This document shows, in pieces, positions 41,680-48,563 of a DNA stretch of 49,926 nt. Position numbers and translations under genes: made by a program. Under the pieces are notes generated by a model, which was not told the DNA's origin, did not search any database, and was given only the letters and a program-made list of their open reading frames with translations. Position 1 is the first letter of the stretch; each line of letters begins with the position of its first letter. The stretch lies in contig URKI01000012.1 in NCBI GenBank assembly GCA_900548505.1, positions 1-49,926 of the forward strand, written 5' to 3'. The DNA comes from an uncultured Oscillibacter sp. (GTDB lineage: Bacteria > Bacillota > Clostridia > Oscillospirales > Oscillospiraceae).

Positions 41680-42161
41680 TGCTGCCCATCTTCGACGACT
41701 TGATCTACCAAACTAGAGAAACCCAGGAAGAGATCATACAGGAGGGGGTGGCCATCGCGTCCATGGGACAGGAAGAAACGCTGCGGGATTTCTGCAGACT
41801 CTCCGCCAGAGAGCAGAATCAGATCATCTCCTATATCGGCCAGCTGCCGTTGTACGAGGAAGCTGTCGTCAACGGAACAAGCCATATTTTGGTGCATGGC
41901 GGGCTGCCTGATTTTTCCGATATGCCGCTGGAATACTACGATGAAAACGAGCTGCTGTTCGGCCCTCACGATTTTTTCATCGACCATTAGGGTGACAGGG
42001 CAAAAATCATCGTGGGCCATCTGCCGACAAGATTTATTGACGGAGCGATCCCAGATCGAATTTTTCATACAAAGGATACCATAGCCATTGATTGCGGCTG
42101 CGGATTCGGTGGAGGGCTTGGCGTGCTTCGCCTGGATGACATGGAAGAAATGTACTTTTAA
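41676..42161 (+). pseudogene. Calcineurin-like Ser/Thr phosphoesterase remnant
   Basis: The frame carries the C-terminal half of a bacterial PPP/ApaH-type phosphoesterase: LPLYEEAVVNGTSHILVHGG, then IIVGHLPTRF, and the end CGCGFGGGLGVLRLDDMEEM. The N-terminal metal-binding motifs (GDxHG, GDxxDRG, GNHE) are missing, and an amber TAG interrupts the frame at 41988-41990 while translation continues in the same frame to a TAA at 42159. Both a truncation and a nonsense change are therefore present. It lies directly left of the integrated element. Confidence 0.75.
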
Positions 42162-42215
42162 AGGCCCGGAATTACAGGCAAAGAATCCATGCGAACCGTA
42201 AATAGCAGCAGGATA

Positions 42216-42259
42216 CAAAAAATCCCCTTGGAAGCCTTACAAGACTTCCAAGGGGATTG
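42216..42259 (-). terminator. Minus-strand terminator at element junction
   Basis: 14-bp perfect stem AATCCCCTTGGAAG (42222-42235) with CTTCCAAGGGGATT (42246-42259), 10-nt loop, and on the minus strand a six-U run (42218-42223). No minus-strand gene precedes it in the window, which fits the displaced terminator of guaA. Confidence 0.78.
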
Positions 42260-42265
42260 TGCATT

Positions 42266-42276
42266 ATTCCCATTCG
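42266..42276 (-). other. Putative attachment core, guaA 3'-end type
   Basis: Read on the minus strand, GAATGGGAATA lies within a frame ending Glu-Trp-Glu-stop (GAA TGG GAA TAA, stop at 42265-42267), the C-terminus of nearly all GMP synthases. It differs by one base from GAGTGGGAATA, the core I recall for Tn5801-type elements at the 3' end of guaA. A good terminator follows on the chromosomal side and the AT-rich element begins on the other. The rest of guaA would be expected beyond the far end of the element, outside this window. Confidence 0.6.
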
Positions 42277-42377
42277 AGCGCCAGACCTTAATTTCTCATG
42301 ATAATATGCACTGATAGTACGCTTTTTGTCCACATATTCCACACATTTCAAGCTATCCGTAGCGTCTTCAAGAATTC

Positions 42378-42406
42378 TGTAGCCAATTTGTAGCCACTGG
42401 CTACAA
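42378..42406. repeat. TGTAGCCA repeats and perfect palindrome near element end
   Basis: TTGTAGCCA-C-TGGCTACAA (42388-42406) is a perfect palindrome, and another TGTAGCCA copy precedes it at 42378-42385. Located about 110 bp inside the putative attachment core, they could be recombinase or excisionase arm sites; the assignment is inference. The gap 42162-42482 holds no gene besides the junction features. Confidence 0.5.
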
Positions 42407-42482
42407 CGCAACCTCCGCTGGCTGATTCACCTCAAAGCCACTCGTTACTACTGTAAATTAATGATACACGGAGGTTTGCAAT

Positions 42483-42872
42483 ATGGAAAAATACATCTAC
42501 GATAACAGCAACGGTCTTTGATATGAACTGCAGGGAGATTACTACATCCCTTGTATGGCTCTGCCGGACACCGAAGAACGCGCTATCGGTATCTGGGGTA
42601 GGAAGCACTTGGATTACATCAAGGAGCACCGCCCGGTACTATACGTCGATTTGCTTCTCAGCTGCAAGCTACACAGCTATCTTGCTGACATTGATTCTCA
42701 GGCAAACGCCAAGCTTGCCTTGCTGACAAAGCAGATGGTACAGAAAGAAGGCATCAGCGAACTGTTGAAAGCACAGGATCAGATGGCATGGGTTAGAGCC
42801 ATGAACAATATCCGCAATCGTGCAGAGGAAATCGTCCTTAAAGAACTGGTCTACGGGGAGGATGCAGAATGA
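42483..42872 (+). pseudogene. tnpV: TnpV transposon protein with in-frame UGA
   Basis: The 130-codon frame encodes a TnpV-like protein, a small protein of Tn4451-type and related Clostridia elements: MEKYIYDNSNGL, stop, YELQGDYYIPCMALP, and the end QMAWVRAMNNIRNRAEEIVL. A TGA at 42519-42521 stands where relatives have Trp (NGLWYELQGDYY), so only residues from the ATG at 42555 could be made intact. GGAGG precedes ATG 42483. It overlaps the next gene by ATGA. Confidence 0.8.
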
Positions 42873-43132
42873 GAATCCTTGAAGAATTTTGGTACGGCAA
42901 TATCGAGCCGACCGAATACGACACAAGTGCCTGTAAGGAATACAAAGAAGCGCTTCGCTTGATTACCAAGAATGAAGAAAAGCTTCAGGCAACCATGACC
43001 AATGAGCAGAAGGAGCTGTTCTCTCGCTATACGGACGTTGTCCGTGAATATCAAACCATGGCAGAGTGCCTACTGTTCCAGAGCAGCTTTAAGCTGGATG
43101 ACAGAATAATGTTAGAGGTTATGAAAGAATAA
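42869..43132 (+). CDS. DUF6809-like small protein of mobile elements
   Basis: An 87-residue helical protein beginning MRILEEFWYGNIEPTEYDTS and containing YKEALRLITKNEEKLQATM and YQTMAECLLFQSSF. This is the small protein that commonly follows tnpV in gut Clostridia elements; function unknown. It overlaps tnpV by four bases and is followed by a terminator, so the two form one transcript. Confidence 0.75.
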   Translation: MRILEEFWYGNIEPTEYDTSACKEYKEALRLITKNEEKLQATMTNEQKELFSRYTDVVREYQTMAECLLFQSSFKLDDRIMLEVMKE

Positions 43133-43142
43133 GAATAACAAC

Positions 43143-43185
43143 AATCAGCCGGGCAGTGGTAAGCTCTGCTCGGCTGATTCTTTTT
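43143..43185 (+). terminator. Terminator of tnpV-DUF6809 transcript (copy 1)
   Basis: 14-bp stem AATCAGCCGGGCAG (43143-43156) with CTGCTCGGCTGATT (43166-43179), one G-T wobble, followed by CTTTTTAT. A diverged copy lies at 44592-44625. Confidence 0.88.
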
Positions 43186-43204
43186 ATTTCAAATGGATAG
43201 TTTC

Positions 43205-44038
43205 TTATTGTCCAAACGGAACAACAGAGTTTGCAATTCTTTTTTCTCCGCCGACAATCGTAGTGTAGAACCTTTGTTCAATGCCATACAACAGCATTTT
43301 TAATTCTTCTTCATCTCCAACCTCAAACGAAGTCTCAGAAACTTTCAGCTCTGGACAGTATTCTCCAATGTATGTAAATATATTTCTCCTGCTGTCTGCA
43401 TCTAAACTTTCCAGTGTTTTTTGTGCTAACGCTATTCTTTTTCGGTTTGCTGTTTTCACTTTAGATGCATTGTAGTTTTGCTTCAACTGAATAAAATCAT
43501 TTTCCAAAAATTGAGTTGTCTCTTCTTCAGTTGCTTCTTTATAAAGCTGATCAATACCCCTAAAAATACTTGTAATAGACTCAAGTCGCTTGAAATACAA
43601 AACATCTGTGTTTTTATTGTAAATTGCATCAGGAATAGTATTAATTACAATCTCACGTCGGTCTGCCTTGTACTCGAAATTTTCTCCTAAGCAGAGAATA
43701 CATTTTTTTGATACCAATCTTGCCTTGGAAACATTCTGAAAACAGAGCAAATTACCAATTTCCGTAAACACAAAATCGACAGAACCAAATTCACTTCTAT
43801 TCATGGAGTTGAAATCAATTGTACATTGTTCAGTCGTTAGCAAGTCTATTTTATATTCTTGACTTGATGCGTTTTGAACTGAGAACCACTCGCCTTCTTC
43901 CAAAGCAGCACCAGGTACATACGGTGTAGATGTACTAATTGTTATATCTTCAATTGAATAAACAGGCTCGTCTGTTGACACAATCTTTCTATATTTATTT
44001 TTTTCTCTCTGTTTAAGTTTCGCACAAAGGTTTGCCAA
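43205..44038 (-). CDS. KwaB-like (DUF4868-type) putative anti-phage protein
   Basis: A 277-residue soluble protein. Segments EFGSVDFVFTEIGNLLCFQN, ENFEYKADRREIVINTIPDA and VLYFKRLESITSIFRGIDQL resemble the DUF4868/KwaB pattern of a strand-rich N-terminal part followed by a short phosphate- or ligand-like strand and helices; this is a by-eye resemblance. The start is TTG 44038 with AGAAGG upstream, five bases after a membrane-protein gene, the KwaA-then-KwaB order of Kiwa anti-phage systems. In Kiwa, the membrane KwaA senses infection and KwaB acts on DNA. Assignment to Kiwa is inference from gene order, size and weak motif match. Confidence 0.45.
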   Translation of the reverse strand: MANLCAKLKQREKNKYRKIVSTDEPVYSIEDITISTSTPYVPGAALEEGEWFSVQNASSQEYKIDLLTTEQCTIDFNSMNRSEFGSVDFVFTEIGNLLCFQNVSKARLVSKKCILCLGENFEYKADRREIVINTIPDAIYNKNTDVLYFKRLESITSIFRGIDQLYKEATEEETTQFLENDFIQLKQNYNASKVKTANRKRIALAQKTLESLDADSRRNIFTYIGEYCPELKVSETSFEVGDEEELKMLLYGIEQRFYTTIVGGEKRIANSVVPFGQ

Positions 44039-44043
44039 ATTTC

Positions 44044-44556
44044 TTACCTTCTTTCTATAAATGTTGTATCGTTAATTCGTCGTAGGTTCTGAAAGTCTAT
44101 ATCTTCCTTTGATCTAATTACTTTTCCCCTTTTAATTACAAAGACTTTTGTTCCTTTAGAAGTCAAGATATGGTAATAATGATACCCAAACAACAAATAA
44201 ATTGGATTAAAATATTGTGTTTGAGATAGGTATGTAAAGACGAAAACCAAAAAATATACCGCTGCCATAGTGTAGCAATCAGGAACACTTAATGAAACAA
44301 AAAAGTATCCCCAATATACCGGCAAAAACTCATTATCAGCCAGTGCAAGCTCCTCGCACTTTGTTAGAACTTCCTTAGCAAAAGACCTTGAGAGGAGTAA
44401 TGACAACCAAGAGAGCAATATTATCAGGAAGACGAAACCAATATGCAAAGCCCAAAATGGAATTGGTGCAATCGTCAATTTCTCTTTTATGATATAAATT
44501 ACAACCATCCATGAAGTTGCATTTATTGTTAATAGCAACTTAAATATGAGATTCAT
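44044..44556 (-). CDS. Four-TM membrane protein, KwaA-like partner
   Basis: A 170-residue membrane protein with hydrophobic segments at about 3-23, 32-53, 80-98 and 100-116, and a cytoplasmic C-terminal tail rich in Lys, Arg and Ile. The size, four-helix layout and tight coupling to the downstream gene match KwaA of Kiwa, although no conserved motif can be cited. ATG 44556 is chosen by AAGGAGG seven bases upstream; GTG 44562 is too near. Confidence 0.5.
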   Translation of the reverse strand: MNLIFKLLLTINATSWMVVIYIIKEKLTIAPIPFWALHIGFVFLIILLSWLSLLLSRSFAKEVLTKCEELALADNEFLPVYWGYFFVSLSVPDCYTMAAVYFLVFVFTYLSQTQYFNPIYLLFGYHYYHILTSKGTKVFVIKRGKVIRSKEDIDFQNLRRINDTTFIERR

Positions 44557-44591
44557 AGGCACACCTCCTTTGCGACTGCTGTTTCTACAGC

Positions 44592-44625
44592 CAGCCGGGC
44601 AGTAGTTAGCTGCTCAGCTGATTTT
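44592..44625 (+). repeat. Diverged copy of the tnpV-DUF6809 terminator
   Basis: CAGCCGGGCAG through CTGATTTT repeats the hairpin at 43146-43185 with a few changes (TGGTAAGCTCT to TAGTTAGCT) and keeps its plus-strand orientation and T run. No plus-strand gene precedes it. The two copies bracket the Kiwa-like pair. Confidence 0.7.
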
Positions 44626-45748
44626 ATACAGACATTTTTTCCAATACTTCTTGGAACAGCAGTTCTTCAATAACCTGCTGCACCTTATATTTGATGGTTC
44701 TTGCGTTTTCACCCGATGTAGAGATAAGAGGACTGACAGCAGCATATACCATTTCTGGTGTTAGCTTTGAATCATACTCCTCTTTTCGTGCCAGAATTTC
44801 GTTCTGGACGATTTGATATATGGTTTCACAGCTAAAATCATCAAAGTGGATGAACTTATCAATGCGGTAAAAGATAGGCAGACCCAACTGCTTTTTCATT
44901 TCTTCTTCCGTCTGATAATTAGATGTTAATACAATTACAATACCAGACACATCTACATCATAAGTTGCATCTTTGAATTGTGTATTATCAAACAGTGTAT
45001 AAAACGCAGAAAAGAAATGTTCCGGACATTTATCAAGTTCATCAAAAAATACCAAATTAGATTCACGTTCCAACAGGTCAAATCCAAGACTTCTTCTGTT
45101 AGGTGCATCCCCGAAGAAGTATTCGGAATAGTTGTTGTTCTTAAACATAGACAAGTGTTTTTCTAAGCATTTGCCATCAAAGAACATATCTGCAATCTCA
45201 CGTACCAGTTCCGTCTTTCCTAAACTACTGTTTCCATACAGCATAATTACATATGGCTTCTCTCGTTTTACATTTGTGAGATACCAAAGACTTTTGCTGA
45301 TTTCTTCAATAGCTATCTGCTGACCAAATATTCGTGCAGATATAGCGTTCATGTTGTCAACAAATAACTCTGAGTCTCTTTTAATTTCATACTCCTCGCA
45401 AGAAACTTCAAGCGCTATAAGCGCACGTTTATACTGATCCTCTAAATACGCTTTCAGAACACGAGGAGGATTATGGATGTAGATTTCTGCTTCGTCTGTC
45501 GTTAAATCCTCAATTAACGGCCCTAAACGGTCATGTGCCGCTTCTACAATGCCATGATAATTATCGTTCTTTACAATCAGTATGCTGGCATACTGATCAA
45601 ATATCAGACGATTTTGCTTTGCGGTATCAGATAGCTTTACCAACTCCAAAAATGTATTAACTTCGTCATCTTCGGAAAATGATGAAAGTTTGGAATCAAA
45701 ATACGCTTTAGATCCAACAATGATATGATACTTTCTCTTATCTTCCAT
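44624..45748 (-). CDS. Clp/AAA_2-type ATPase of putative defence module
   Basis: A 374-residue protein. The first ~135 residues (KRKYHIIVGSKAYFDSKLSS through HNPPRVLKAYLEDQYKRAL) match no family I know. A single AAA+ domain (about 138-374) of ClpB/torsin AAA_2 style has Walker A GNSSLGKT (172-179), Walker B NLVFFDELDK (D236/E237) and sensor-1 VLTSN. It overlaps the DUF6414-like gene by 11 bases, suggesting coupled synthesis and a complex. It may remodel a partner or DNA-bound complex on infection; this is inference. The start ATG 45748 is downstream of MRRHQ in frame. Confidence 0.75.
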   Translation of the reverse strand: MEDKRKYHIIVGSKAYFDSKLSSFSEDDEVNTFLELVKLSDTAKQNRLIFDQYASILIVKNDNYHGIVEAAHDRLGPLIEDLTTDEAEIYIHNPPRVLKAYLEDQYKRALIALEVSCEEYEIKRDSELFVDNMNAISARIFGQQIAIEEISKSLWYLTNVKREKPYVIMLYGNSSLGKTELVREIADMFFDGKCLEKHLSMFKNNNYSEYFFGDAPNRRSLGFDLLERESNLVFFDELDKCPEHFFSAFYTLFDNTQFKDATYDVDVSGIVIVLTSNYQTEEEMKKQLGLPIFYRIDKFIHFDDFSCETIYQIVQNEILARKEEYDSKLTPEMVYAAVSPLISTSGENARTIKYKVQQVIEELLFQEVLEKMSV

Positions 45749-46532
45749 CTGATGCCTCCGCAATTACACAAGCATACAGAACATCATAAAGAGCAACCAT
45801 ATCTTTAGGTACAGATGCTCCCTCCATTTTTTCTGGAGTTCCCACACTTTGCATTTCAGAAGGATAGATATCTGCCAAGGTTTTAGGCTGCTCAGCAGAG
45901 GAAATCAGACGTTCCATTTTACCTATTTCTTTGATGAAATCGAATCGTTTTCTTTCAAATTCACCTACCGGAATGCAATAGAGTGTCATCGTTGTAGTAA
46001 GCAGATCGTTCCTTTTATAATTACTAACGAAGGCAGCATTGTTAAAGCGCACATATCGTTTCTCATCAACCGCATAGGTATCATATCCGTCATAGCTGTC
46101 CATGACGGTTTTGAATTCTTTTGTATCTACACCGTCAACGCCACCCTTGACAATTTTCAGGTATCCTCCTGCAACACGAAGAGATGTAGAAGAGTTTTCT
46201 ATATCTGATAATTGAACATCGGAAATAGAGGTCAACAGCGGTTTCAGTTTCTCAAATTCAGAAATTTCAGTCGAAGAAATGGTTGTAGTACTATCACGGC
46301 TAACTACATACGATGCTTCTATTTTCCCTGTGAACAGAAATAAAATCCTCGAAATAAAGGGAACGTCAAGCTTCAATTTTGCAGATGCCTCGGTTGCTAC
46401 TGATCCCTGTGTCTGTATGGCAGAAGATACGTCTGTCTTACGTGATAGTTCTCCATGGTCTCTCTCTTGCAAAATATTGCGAATTGTTTCCTTGTCAAAA
46501 TAAATAATTTTATTGATTTTCTCTTTTGCCAT
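45738..46532 (-). CDS. DUF6414-like protein, partner of AAA ATPase
   Basis: A 264-residue protein opening MAKEKINKIIYFDKETIRNI, with polar helical N-terminus (to about 95), a middle ISRILFLFTGKIEASYVVSRD then a beta-rich domain (GGYLKIVKGGVDGVDTKEFK, KRYVRFNNAAFVSNYKR) and a C-terminal tail. It resembles the DUF6414 family of unknown function. ATG 46532 is used; a GTG at 46544 is also possible, both with weak ribosome sites. Downstream ATPase overlaps by 11 bases. It sits between a restriction system and other defence-type genes, so a sensor or effector role is plausible. Confidence 0.6.
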   Translation of the reverse strand: MAKEKINKIIYFDKETIRNILQERDHGELSRKTDVSSAIQTQGSVATEASAKLKLDVPFISRILFLFTGKIEASYVVSRDSTTTISSTEISEFEKLKPLLTSISDVQLSDIENSSTSLRVAGGYLKIVKGGVDGVDTKEFKTVMDSYDGYDTYAVDEKRYVRFNNAAFVSNYKRNDLLTTTMTLYCIPVGEFERKRFDFIKEIGKMERLISSAEQPKTLADIYPSEMQSVGTPEKMEGASVPKDMVALYDVLYACVIAEASDGR

Positions 46533-46568
46533 AACATTAGTCACACTTTCGATATAAGTATGAAAAAC

Positions 46569-47279
46569 TTATTTCAGTCTTTCGTGTATAATACGTTTAA
46601 TGGTCTCTTGTGCAGATTCCTCGCCTGCCAGTTCAATCAGTTTGTTGTAATCGTCGATTTCATTTCCAGAGAAGATAATCGAAACTACTTTCTCCGATCT
46701 TCCAGCAACATGATCATATTTTTCTGGATGTGCCCAAAAACATGAAAGGCAAAATTCTGCATCTTTTGTTTCCCAATTGGTACAATGTTCACAAGTCCAT
46801 GACTTTGCCCTATTAGCAGACGGGCTTAGAAGCATGAAGCAATCCAAATCTTCTTCGTCTTGCTCTCCACCAATTTCATAAGGAACTCTATGGTCAACCT
46901 GCAGAATGTTTTCATCCATTGTTTCTAAATAAATAAAACATTTGGGGCCATATTTTTCAACAAGCGCCTGCTTTAATGCTTTTGACAAGACCGTTCTACC
47001 AGATGCTTTAGACAACATATTTTTGGCTTCGTTTGGGTCACCAAATTTGTATGCTGCAATTTTACGGCCATCTGGTCCTGGAACTCTGTATGTAACCAAA
47101 GGGATTCCCAATTCTCTAACATCTCTTGCTGCTCTTGGCGGATGATTATAACCATAATCATCCTTTAATTCTTGCGTTGTAATATAGCCATTTTTAAGAA
47201 TATGCTGAATAACTGTTCGAGGTCTCTTGTCTGATACAGATTCAAGCAAATCAAGAAACTCTTTTGGATAATCACTCAT
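46569..47279 (-). CDS. HNH restriction endonuclease
   Basis: A 236-residue nuclease. N-terminal winged-helix-like part (TVIQHILKNGYITTQELKDD), then an HNH core with D129/H130 in LQVDHRVPYEIGG, N156 in SPSANRAKSW, and a zinc ribbon CEHC (163-166) and CLSC (177-180). The His-Asn pattern plus Cys pairs is typical of HNH REases. ATG 47279 overlaps the methyltransferase stop as ATGA, so the pair is coupled; a companion of a Dam-like methyltransferase is the usual REase position. Target sequence cannot be predicted by sequence alone. Confidence 0.8.
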   Translation of the reverse strand: MSDYPKEFLDLLESVSDKRPRTVIQHILKNGYITTQELKDDYGYNHPPRAARDVRELGIPLVTYRVPGPDGRKIAAYKFGDPNEAKNMLSKASGRTVLSKALKQALVEKYGPKCFIYLETMDENILQVDHRVPYEIGGEQDEEDLDCFMLLSPSANRAKSWTCEHCTNWETKDAEFCLSCFWAHPEKYDHVAGRSEKVVSIIFSGNEIDDYNKLIELAGEESAQETIKRIIHERLK

Positions 47280-48184
47280 GCCATTGCCTCCCAAAGTGTA
47301 ATTTGTTTCGGTTTATGCTCAAAAACAGGAATAAGCTTTTCACTCATATAAAGTGCTTCAAAAGTTGTAGATTTTTTTCCAAGTAGAACTGACTGACTGG
47401 ATACACCTGCATTTAATAATACTTTTTTGCACCCCAAACTTGCCGGCAGTTCTTCGCCATACTCTTTTCCACCGCATTCGCCATCATAGCTTATCAAATA
47501 ATCTACACCTTTTCGGTTTAATATTTCTATTGCTTCTACGAACTCATCAAAGGGAACACCTGCAAAATATCGGTTATCACGAACATTTGAAACCCCTTGA
47601 TACGGAGGATCCATATAAACCAAATCCCCAGGACGAGCCATTTCAAAAATCTCTCTATAATCTAATGCAGTAAAAGTTGTTTTTCCTTTTAAAAGCTGAG
47701 AAATAGCAGACACATTACTTTTTAAGGTTTTAGGATTTGTGCCATGTCTTCGTTTATCGGGAGATTGGTTAAAGTTTCCGTTTTTTCCGTATCTAACTGC
47801 CCCTTTAACACATCTTGCCAATAAGTACAGCATATTGGCGGGTGTATTCTCACCATTATTGAAGCGTTCTCTGACATCATAGAAATGCTGTACATGATTG
47901 TCTCCATATTTGAATTGCTCTTCCCATACTTTCGAATATGCACTTATAAGCTGATCCGGAGCATTAATTGCTTCTTTCAGCAGATTAACAAGTGGTGCAT
48001 TCAAATCATTTATATGAAATGAGTTTGCTCGATCATCATGTGCTACAGCTATACTAATTGCTGCCATGCCTGCAAACGGCTCAATTAAACGATCAATTCT
48101 ATCCGGCATATACTCCAGAATTTGTGGTGCAAGTATTCTTTTTGAACCTTGATATTGTACAATATGAGGAACTTTTCCGTTCAT
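47276..48184 (-). CDS. Dam-family adenine-N6 DNA methyltransferase
   Basis: A 302-residue D12-class methyltransferase. Motif I region YQGSKR (11-16) with FAGMA (37-41) for SAM, motif IV DPPY (192-195) in DLVYMDPPYQG, and VDYLISYDG further on are all present. It modifies N6 of adenine in a palindromic site and protects the host from the HNH nuclease. ATG 48184 has GGAGGA upstream inside the XRE gene end (TAATG overlap). The Dam/DpnII group often targets GATC, but pairing with an HNH enzyme leaves the site open. Confidence 0.88.
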   Translation of the reverse strand: MNGKVPHIVQYQGSKRILAPQILEYMPDRIDRLIEPFAGMAAISIAVAHDDRANSFHINDLNAPLVNLLKEAINAPDQLISAYSKVWEEQFKYGDNHVQHFYDVRERFNNGENTPANMLYLLARCVKGAVRYGKNGNFNQSPDKRRHGTNPKTLKSNVSAISQLLKGKTTFTALDYREIFEMARPGDLVYMDPPYQGVSNVRDNRYFAGVPFDEFVEAIEILNRKGVDYLISYDGECGGKEYGEELPASLGCKKVLLNAGVSSQSVLLGKKSTTFEALYMSEKLIPVFEHKPKQITLWEAMA

Positions 48185-48408
48185 TATTCTCCTCCTTTAA
48201 TCGTCAAGGGACGGTCAAACTCAATAATATCTCCAATGTCACATTCTAAGGAAACACACACCTTATAAAGACTTTCCATAGATACAAATTCGTTACGTCC
48301 CATTTTAGCTAATACATTAAAACTAATCCCAGAAGCCTCTTTCAGCTCTGTTCTTGTCATTCTTTTATCTATAAGCGTTTTCCATAATTTATCGTATGAA
48401 ACTTGCAT
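48184..48408 (-). CDS. XRE-family small HTH regulator of the restriction operon
   Basis: A 74-residue Cro/CI-type HTH protein (KLWKTLIDKRMTRTELKEAS, SFNVLAKMGRNEFVS, ESLYKVCVSLECDIGDIIEF). ATG 48408 follows GGAGG. It is first in the defence operon and overlaps the methyltransferase start by one base (TAATG). Controller proteins in this position usually delay nuclease expression; here the operator candidate lies at 48492-48507. Confidence 0.83.
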   Translation of the reverse strand: MQVSYDKLWKTLIDKRMTRTELKEASGISFNVLAKMGRNEFVSMESLYKVCVSLECDIGDIIEFDRPLTIKGGE

Positions 48409-48456
48409 TTCTATCCTCCATTCCAAAAGAAAACAACGAGAATATAAGTCTTTTAC

Positions 48457-48507
48457 AGTATAACGCAAATCACACGAAAATTCAAGATAATCTCACGATA
48501 TTGTGAG
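48457..48507 (-). promoter_or_regulatory. Promoter and operator of XRE-Dam-HNH operon
   Basis: On the minus strand, -35 TTGAAT (48480-48485), 17-bp spacer, -10 TATACT (48457-48462). Just upstream, CTCAC-N6-GTGAG (48492-48507) is an inverted repeat suited to the XRE protein. Confidence 0.75.
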
Positions 48508-48563
48508 TTACATGTATTTATTAGCCAAATCACCTTCTTTTAAAATAAGACATTATCAATAAC

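Noticed and set aside
42172..42411. A minus-strand frame across the element junction
   Set aside because: No family match; it passes through the attachment core and terminator in a different frame from the Glu-Trp-Glu-stop tail.
42519..42521. UGA in tnpV read as Trp by an altered code
   Set aside because: Other genes use TGG for Trp and TGA as a normal stop, including brnQ-region and adjacent genes; a nonsense mutation is simpler.
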